From the NCBI GenBank assembly GCA_963715675.1, contig OY970265.1, positions 2,976,001 through 3,040,000 on the forward strand: 64,000 nt of DNA. The letters run 5' to 3'. Position numbers and translations under genes: made by a program. Below are positions 58,445-64,000 of the stretch, in pieces (positions within the stretch are counted from its first letter, which is position 1; each line of letters starts with the position of its first letter). This DNA is from DASVWZ01 sp963715675 (GTDB lineage Bacteria; Acidobacteriota; Terriglobia; Terriglobales; Acidobacteriaceae). The notes under the pieces were generated by a model, which did not search any database, had not been told where the DNA came from, and was given only the letters and a program-made list of their open reading frames with translations.

Positions 58445-59932
58445 CTACGGTCTCCGGCGTGTAAATGCCCGCCTAGGCCGGCGTGCCTCTTCCGCCGTTA
58501 CGGTATGCAGCCGGAAGAAATTCGTTGAGCCCGAGGCCATCTGAGTGCCGGCCACCACACCAAGCACATCGCCTGCGCGAATCAAGCCCTGGCTCAGCAA
58601 TTCGTGCTCTGCCGCAGCCATCATATGCTCAGCGCTGCGAGCTTGCCCTCGTAGCACGGGATGCACTCCCCAGTACAGGTTCATGCGGTTGCAAATCTGC
58701 GGAAGATGGCTGAAGGCGTAAACGTTGGTCCGCGGCCGATACTTGGAAATCATTCGCGCCGTATTGCCGCTCTGAGTAAAGATGGCGATCGCCCCCATCT
58801 GCAGATCTTCCGCGGCATGTGAAATGGACTCGCAAATCGTCTCGGGGATGGTGAGGGCATGCTTCTCGCGGCGCCGCCGGAACAGGACAAAATCGCTCAG
58901 GTTGCGCTCCGCTTCGGTGACAATCTTGGCCATCATGGCCACGGCTTCACGAGGATAGCGCCCGGCGGCGGTTTCCGCCGAAAGCATTACCGCATCGGTG
59001 CCATCGAACACGGCGTTGGCCACGTCACTGGCCTCAGCCCGCGTAGGACGCGGGTTTTCGATCATCGACTCCAACATCTGCGTGGCCGTGATCACGGGCT
59101 TGCGCCAATCCGCGGCCAGCCGAATCACATGCTTTTGAATCACCGGGACCTGTTCCGGAGGCATCTCCACCCCCAGATCGCCGCGCGCCACCATCACGCC
59201 GTCGGCCACCGCCAGAATCTGCTCCAACTGCTCGATGGCCTGCGGCTTTTCCAGCTTGGCGATCACCGGCACGTCGCCGCCTTGCCGGGCAATCAACTGC
59301 TTCGCCAGCTGAACATCTTTAGGCGAGCGAACAAAGGAGAGCGCGACCGCGTCCACCCCATGCTTCAGACCAAACTTCAGGTCGGCACGGTCTTTTGCAG
59401 TCAGCGCTGGAACGGAAAGCGCAATTCCCGGAAGATTGATTCCCTGGTGCTCGCCGAGAACGCCGCCGTCCACGACTTCGCACTCCACATCCCGCCCGCG
59501 CAGACGCACCACCCGCAGTTCGATCAGCCCGTCAGACAGCAGAATGCGCGCGCCGGGCTGAACTTCGCGAGCGAGATCAGGAAACGTGGTCGAGATCAGG
59601 GCTGCGGTGCCGTCAATAGCGCGCGGCGTGATCGTGATCCGTGAGCCCGCTCTTAGCGTGACGGCAGCATGGTCCTTCAGCGGCCCGGTGCGAACCTTGG
59701 GGCCTTGCAGGTCTTGCAGAATGCAGATGGTTCGCTTCTCGCGCTGGGCAGCGCGCCGCAGCCGCTCGATGTTCCGGGCATGCTCTTCGTGCGATCCGTG
59801 GGAGAAGTTGAGCCGGGCCACATCCATGCCCAGCCGCATCAACTCGCGCAGCATGTTTTCCGTATTGCAAGACGGCCCGATGGTGCAGATGATTTTGGCA
59901 CGGCGGGAAAGAATCGGTGAACTGCTCGTCAT
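58445..59932 (-). CDS. pyk: Pyruvate kinase
   Basis: From the ATG at 59932 the product has 495 residues. It has the PK barrel and B domain with DVARLNFSHGSHEEHARNIE, QDLQGPKVRTG, KLEKPQAIEQLEQIL, the active-site MVARGDLGVEMP and ITATQMLESMIENPRPTRAE. The C-terminal allosteric domain (about 360-480) is present. It converts phosphoenolpyruvate and ADP to pyruvate and ATP. An alternative start at 59980 adds 16 residues. It is followed by propeller cluster B in the same direction, with a 265-nt gap. Confidence 0.97.
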   Translation of the reverse strand: MTSSSPILSRRAKIICTIGPSCNTENMLRELMRLGMDVARLNFSHGSHEEHARNIERLRRAAQREKRTICILQDLQGPKVRTGPLKDHAAVTLRAGSRITITPRAIDGTAALISTTFPDLAREVQPGARILLSDGLIELRVVRLRGRDVECEVVDGGVLGEHQGINLPGIALSVPALTAKDRADLKFGLKHGVDAVALSFVRSPKDVQLAKQLIARQGGDVPVIAKLEKPQAIEQLEQILAVADGVMVARGDLGVEMPPEQVPVIQKHVIRLAADWRKPVITATQMLESMIENPRPTRAEASDVANAVFDGTDAVMLSAETAAGRYPREAVAMMAKIVTEAERNLSDFVLFRRRREKHALTIPETICESISHAAEDLQMGAIAIFTQSGNTARMISKYRPRTNVYAFSHLPQICNRMNLYWGVHPVLRGQARSAEHMMAAAEHELLSQGLIRAGDVLGVVAGTQMASGSTNFFRLHTVTAEEARRPRRAFTRRRP

Positions 59933-60011
59933 ATTTCTCACTCGGCTGGACTGCACCGAGTTTCGAGATAATGTCGCCATGAATGAGTCAGGTAGGTTGA
60001 TGCCGAAGATT

Positions 60012-60995
60012 CTATCGCGTCACGGCTTTGGGTGCCGACATCTCTTTCAGTTCTTTGCCAAGCAGAAGCCGCGGAAAGAGCATGGCGTTGAACTCCGCGC
60101 CCACCAGAATTACCAGCGAGATCATGTACATCCACACCAGCAGCGCAATCCCCACTCCAAGCGAGCCGTAGATAATGCTGTAGTCGGCGTAGTTTTGCAG
60201 ATACCAGCCGAAGAGCGCGGTGGAGAGGAACCAGAGAGCGGTCGCCAGGGTCGCTCCCGGCAGCACGCTGTGCCAGGGTTGGGTGCGAGGCACGGCGTTG
60301 TGGTAGATGAGCGCAATCACAGCGATGCTGGTAAGGGTGGCAATCAGCCATCGAATCGCCGTCCACATCAGCAGAATGAGCGGCCCGAATTCGCGGCCCA
60401 TGGCGAACAGGATTCGCGTCTCGATGCGGCTGCCGAAAGCTACCAGCGCGGTCGCAAAGCACAGCGGAATGCCGGCCAGAATCACCAGGGAGAACGCGAT
60501 CAGGCGTTCCTTCACCAGTCCCCACTTCTTGGGCAAGTGATAGGCGTTGCGGAAACCCTCCATCCAGGAAATCATCACGCCGGACCCGGTCCACAGCGTG
60601 ATGAGCGAAGCGCTGATCAACACGCCCACCGGACGTTGCAGCGATTTTCCCTTCAGGAACTCCAGCGCCGTACCGCTGCCGGCGGGCAGAATGCGGCCTA
60701 CCGCGTAAGAAACTTCGCGCAAGGCGGTGGCGGTCCGGTGCGAGGTAGCGAGCACGGAACCGACGACCAGCAACCCTGGGAAGAACGTGAGAATGGACGA
60801 GTACGCCGCCGCCTTGGCGACGGCGAAGGCATCGTGCTGAAAGGCACGCCAGAAGGCGACGCGGAGCAGCCGCAGAAGACTCAAAATCACAGGTCCAAGC
60901 CTATTTCCTGATTCGACCTGACGCAACTCCGGGACGTAATCGACGGCCTTGGGAACGCCTCGTTGCACGGGAAACTGTTGCGGATTTGCGCTCAT
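60012..60995 (-). CDS. YihY/BrkB-family membrane protein
   Basis: From the ATG at 60995 the product has 327 residues. Six membrane segments and the family motifs are visible: AAAYSSILTFFPGLLVVGSV near the N-terminus, GSGVMISWMEGFRNAYHLP in the middle and YGSLGVGIALLVWMYMISLV near the end. The family was once annotated as ribonuclease BN but is now regarded as a membrane transporter-like group of unclear function. The frame is open to 61058, and the longer form is less likely. Confidence 0.88.
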   Translation of the reverse strand: MSANPQQFPVQRGVPKAVDYVPELRQVESGNRLGPVILSLLRLLRVAFWRAFQHDAFAVAKAAAYSSILTFFPGLLVVGSVLATSHRTATALREVSYAVGRILPAGSGTALEFLKGKSLQRPVGVLISASLITLWTGSGVMISWMEGFRNAYHLPKKWGLVKERLIAFSLVILAGIPLCFATALVAFGSRIETRILFAMGREFGPLILLMWTAIRWLIATLTSIAVIALIYHNAVPRTQPWHSVLPGATLATALWFLSTALFGWYLQNYADYSIIYGSLGVGIALLVWMYMISLVILVGAEFNAMLFPRLLLGKELKEMSAPKAVTR

Positions 60996-61091
60996 CAATG
61001 ATCGCTTCAAACTCTGCGGAAGTAGCGCCCCCGGAACGACTCCCCTTTGCCGGGACAAGCTCTACCCGCGTCAATACCACCAAATGCGAAC

Positions 61092-61110
61092 GGGGCGGAT
61101 TCCCCGCCCC
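61092..61110 (-). terminator. GC-rich hairpin downstream of rpoC
   Basis: GGGGCGG (61092-61098) pairs with CCGCCCC (61104-61110), loop 5 nt. It is 20 nt past the rpoC stop in the direction of transcription and before the BrkB gene. A long T-run is absent. Confidence 0.5.
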
Positions 61111-61129
61111 GCCCCGTGCCAGCCCTATT

Positions 61130-64000
61130 TTACTCCGTTGTCAGCTCTTCCGTCTCGCCCTCGTGCCGCATCAGTTCGAGCGCGCGCTCGGCTTCCTCGT
61201 ACGCCTGGGAGACTTCCTCCTGTACCTTGGCGGCGGCCTCTTCCATTTCCGGTGAGAGGCGGACGTTGCGGTAGTATTCCATGCCGGTGCCGGCAGGGAT
61301 CAGGCGTCCGACAATGACGTTCTCTTTCAATCCGCGCAGGTGATCCACCTTGCCCTGGATGGAGGCTTCGGTAAGCACACGCGTGGTCTCCTGGAACGAT
61401 GCGGCAGAGATGAAGGAGTCGGTGGAAAGCGACGCCTTGGTGATGCCCAGCAGCTTGGGACGGCCAGTGGCCGGACGTCCACCCTGTGCAATCACGCGCT
61501 CGTTCTCTTCGGCGAACCGGAACTTATCCACCTGCTCTTCGAGCAGGAATGCGGTATCGCCGACGTCTTCCACCTGGCGCCAGCGCATCATCTGGCGAAC
61601 GATCACTTCGATGTGCTTGTCGCTGATGTTGACGCCCTGCAGCCGGTAGACTTCCTGGATTTCGTTGACCAGGTAAGCCTGCAGTTCCTTTTCGCCGAGT
61701 ACAGCCAGGATATCGTGCGGGTCGAGCGGACCGTCCATGAGCGGTTCGCCCGCCTTGACCCGCTCGCCTTCCTGGACGTTGATGTGGACGCCACGCGGTA
61801 CCGAGTATTCCTTCTCGGTTCCGTTGTCGGCGACCACGTACATTTTGCGTTGCCCCTTGGAGACTTCCCCGAACTTGACCGTGCCATCGATTTCGCTGAT
61901 GACCGCGGTGTCGTGCGGCTTGCGAGCTTCGAACAGTTCCACCACGCGCGGCAGACCACCGGTAATGTCCTTGGTCTTGGTGGTTTCCCGCGGAATCTTC
62001 GCCAGCACGTCTCCCGGAAAGACGGTATCGCCGTCCTGGATCATCAAGTGAGAGCGGGAAGGCATCAGGTAACGCTTGCTGGCCTTGCCGCCCTTAATCA
62101 CGATGGCCGGCTGACGCTTCTCGTCGGGCGCGTCCGCCACCACGTGACGCGACAAGCCGGTGACTTCGTCCACTTCTTCGTGGAGCGTAACGCCTTCCTG
62201 CAAGTCCTTGAACTGAACCGTGCCGCCGATTTCAGTCAGGATGGAGAAGGTATACGGATCCCACTCGACCATCACTTGTCCGAGTTTGACCTGATCGCCT
62301 TCGTTCACCTTGACCTTGGCGCCGTACACGATGGAGTAGCGTTCCCGTTCACGACCCTTTTCGTCGACGACCGCGACCGAGCCCTGGCGGTTCATCACCA
62401 CCAGGTCGCCGGTTTTCGACTTGACGGTCTGGAGATTCACGAACCGCACCGCGCCATTGTTCTTGGCTTCCAGGCGCGACTGCTCGGAGACTCGCGACGC
62501 GGTACCGCCGATATGGAAGGTACGCATCGTGAGCTGCGTTCCCGGTTCGCCGATGGACTGGGCGGCGATGACGCCCGTAGCTTCGCCGAGTTCGACCAGG
62601 CGGCCCGAGGCCAGGTTGCGGCCATAGCACATCACACAAACGCCGCGTTTCGATTCGCAGGTCAGCACCGAACGGATCTTCACCCGCTCGATGCCCGCCG
62701 CTTGAATCGCCCCCGCCAGGTCTTCGGTGATTTCCTGGTTGATGTCCACGACCACATTGCCGTCGTAGTCTTTGATTTTTTCGAGCGAAACACGGCCTAC
62801 GATACGGTCGCGCAGCGGCTCGATGATTTCTCCAGCTTCCACGATTCCTGCTACGTAGATGCCGTCGACGGTCCCGCAGTCGTACTCGCTGATGATGACG
62901 TCCTGCGCCACATCGACGAGGCGGCGAGTGAGGTAGCCCGAATCCGCCGTCTTAAGAGCCGTATCCGCCAGGCCCTTACGAGCACCGTGGGTCGAAATAA
63001 AGTACTGCAACACCGTCAGCCCTTCACGGAAGTTCGCCGTGATGGGTGTTTCGATAATCTCGCCGGAAGGTTTCGCCATCAAGCCTCGCATCCCGGAGAG
63101 CTGGCGGATCTGCTGTTTCGATCCGCGGGCCCCGGAGTCGGCCATGACGTAAATCGGATTGATAATGCCTTCCTTGTCGCGCTGCTGCATCTGGTTGAAC
63201 ATCTCGTCGGCGACTTTTTCCGTAATCCCCGACCAGATTTCGATGACTTTGTTGTAGCGCTCGCCGTTAGTGATGGCGCCGTCCAGGTATTGCTGCTGGA
63301 CATTGACCACCTGCTTCTCGGCCTCGCGAACCAGGGTTTTCTTGTTGTCCGGAATGACCATGTCGTCGATGCCGATGGAGAGGCCGGCCTTGGTGGCGTA
63401 CTTAAAGCCAAGGCTCTTGACCTCATCGAGCATTTTGACCGTAACTTCGAGCCCGAACTTCAGGTAGCCGAAGCTGACCAGCGCGCCGATCCCCTTCTTC
63501 TTCAGCAAGCCGTTGATGTACGGCATGCCCTCGGGAAGGTGGTCGTTCAGGATTGCCCGGCCGACGGTCGTATTCAGGAAAGCGCGGTCGTAGGTCACCG
63601 GGTCAGTGTGAGTGATGTCCTGATCGTCATAGGCCTGGGTCAAGTCGATCGCTTCGCCGGTGTAACGCAGCCGGATGGGCGTGAGCGTCTCGATCTCACC
63701 CGCTTCGAGCGCGAGCAACACTTCTTCGATATTGGCGAACGCACGGCCTTCCCCCTTGGCTCCGGGCTTGCCTTTGGTCAGGTAGTAGAGACCCAGGACC
63801 ATGTCCTGGGTGGGAACGGTAATGGGGTGGCCGGAGGCGGGCGACAGGATGTTGTGCGACGACAGCATCAGCACGCTGGCTTCCACCTGCGCTTCCGGGG
63901 ACAGCGGGATGTGGACCGCCATCTGGTCACCGTCGAAATCGGCATTGAAGGCGGTGCAAACCAGCGGGTGAATCTTGATCGCCTTGCCTTCCACCAGCAC
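61130..64000 (-). CDS. rpoC: RNA polymerase beta' subunit, C-terminal part
   Basis: The 956 codons run off the right edge. The catalytic NADFDGDQM with the three Mg-binding Asp residues is near the truncated N-terminal end. The trigger loop/bridge region (MRGLMAKPSGEIIETPITAN, STHGARKGLADTALKTADSG) and the second zinc site (CESKRGVCVMCYGR) follow. The C-terminus is normal, ending EGETEELTTE. About 440 N-terminal residues are outside the window, and rpoB should lie further right. Confidence 0.98.
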   Translation of the reverse strand: MLVEGKAIKIHPLVCTAFNADFDGDQMAVHIPLSPEAQVEASVLMLSSHNILSPASGHPITVPTQDMVLGLYYLTKGKPGAKGEGRAFANIEEVLLALEAGEIETLTPIRLRYTGEAIDLTQAYDDQDITHTDPVTYDRAFLNTTVGRAILNDHLPEGMPYINGLLKKKGIGALVSFGYLKFGLEVTVKMLDEVKSLGFKYATKAGLSIGIDDMVIPDNKKTLVREAEKQVVNVQQQYLDGAITNGERYNKVIEIWSGITEKVADEMFNQMQQRDKEGIINPIYVMADSGARGSKQQIRQLSGMRGLMAKPSGEIIETPITANFREGLTVLQYFISTHGARKGLADTALKTADSGYLTRRLVDVAQDVIISEYDCGTVDGIYVAGIVEAGEIIEPLRDRIVGRVSLEKIKDYDGNVVVDINQEITEDLAGAIQAAGIERVKIRSVLTCESKRGVCVMCYGRNLASGRLVELGEATGVIAAQSIGEPGTQLTMRTFHIGGTASRVSEQSRLEAKNNGAVRFVNLQTVKSKTGDLVVMNRQGSVAVVDEKGRERERYSIVYGAKVKVNEGDQVKLGQVMVEWDPYTFSILTEIGGTVQFKDLQEGVTLHEEVDEVTGLSRHVVADAPDEKRQPAIVIKGGKASKRYLMPSRSHLMIQDGDTVFPGDVLAKIPRETTKTKDITGGLPRVVELFEARKPHDTAVISEIDGTVKFGEVSKGQRKMYVVADNGTEKEYSVPRGVHINVQEGERVKAGEPLMDGPLDPHDILAVLGEKELQAYLVNEIQEVYRLQGVNISDKHIEVIVRQMMRWRQVEDVGDTAFLLEEQVDKFRFAEENERVIAQGGRPATGRPKLLGITKASLSTDSFISAASFQETTRVLTEASIQGKVDHLRGLKENVIVGRLIPAGTGMEYYRNVRLSPEMEEAAAKVQEEVSQAYEEAERALELMRHEGETEELTTE

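Noticed and set aside
59586..60911. Plus-strand open frame opposite pyruvate kinase and BrkB genes
   Set aside because: It spans two certain genes on the other strand and has charged low-complexity content without motifs.

Overview
The window looks like chromosomal DNA of a free-living Gram-negative bacterium, most likely an Acidobacteriota (Terriglobia-type) genome. This is an inference from gene content: a hopanoid glycosyltransferase of the HpnI type, porin-like outer-membrane proteins carrying a carboxypeptidase-regulatory domain, many secreted TPR and PQQ-type beta-propeller proteins, a DUF885-type peptidase beside an OPT transporter, MXAN_5187-type and DUF6580-type proteins, and GC-rich codon use. 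Housekeeping anchors are purH, rpsA, ligA, fabG, pyk, sodC and the C-terminal two thirds of rpoC at the right edge. I saw no rRNA, tRNA, prophage, intact insertion sequence or CRISPR array.

Layout. 1-1.8 kb: two paralogous membrane-anchored TPR proteins and the 5' end of a secreted protein. 2.2-6.1 kb: a hybrid histidine kinase broken by a frameshift, then an ArnT-like glycosyltransferase. 6.1-8.2 kb: HpnI-like transferase, small XRE regulator, STAS anti-anti-sigma factor. 8.3-18.1 kb: Asp-box (BNR) secreted protein, DUF885 peptidase plus OPT transporter operon, porin with a divergent HTH-Mop regulator, SagB-type dehydrogenase. 18.2-22 kb: a small protein ending in front of an acidic tail, a REC/HD-GYP c-di-GMP phosphodiesterase and a large secreted TPR protein. 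22-29 kb: a REP/RAYT remnant, a truncated propeller copy, a solitary propeller gene, purH and a three-gene propeller cluster. 29.4-43 kb: small regulators, hydrolases, acetyltransferase, thioredoxin-like protein, fabG and a ligase-ACP-acyltransferase fusion, SodC, membrane proteins, a lipid kinase and a DinB-fold protein. 43-55.6 kb: TPR protein, ligA, a frameshifted secreted protein, a HIT protein, rpsA, a LysW-like zinc ribbon, a rhomboid protease and an alpha/beta hydrolase. 55.7-58.2 kb: a second cluster of two propeller genes. 58.4-64 kb: pyruvate kinase, BrkB/YihY membrane protein, rpoC.

The most distinctive content is the propeller family: six intact genes (five with eight recognisable blades, one with exactly four) and one truncated remnant, in three places. 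Genes in the two clusters share a conserved 5' leader of about 110-130 nt. Its outer helix is preserved while the inner hairpin varies, and it carries a TTCCCGGGAA palindrome. The two cluster-head genes also share an upstream TCACA-N6-TGTGA-type palindrome, and a perfect copy of that palindrome lies upstream of the left-edge TPR/kinase pair. GC-rich hairpins follow three of the propeller genes. This resembles a coordinately regulated, recombination-diversified secreted protein family. Its function is unknown from sequence alone.

Two genes carry single-base frameshifts and one small gene stops in frame before a plausible tail. These may be genuine decay or residual sequencing indels.
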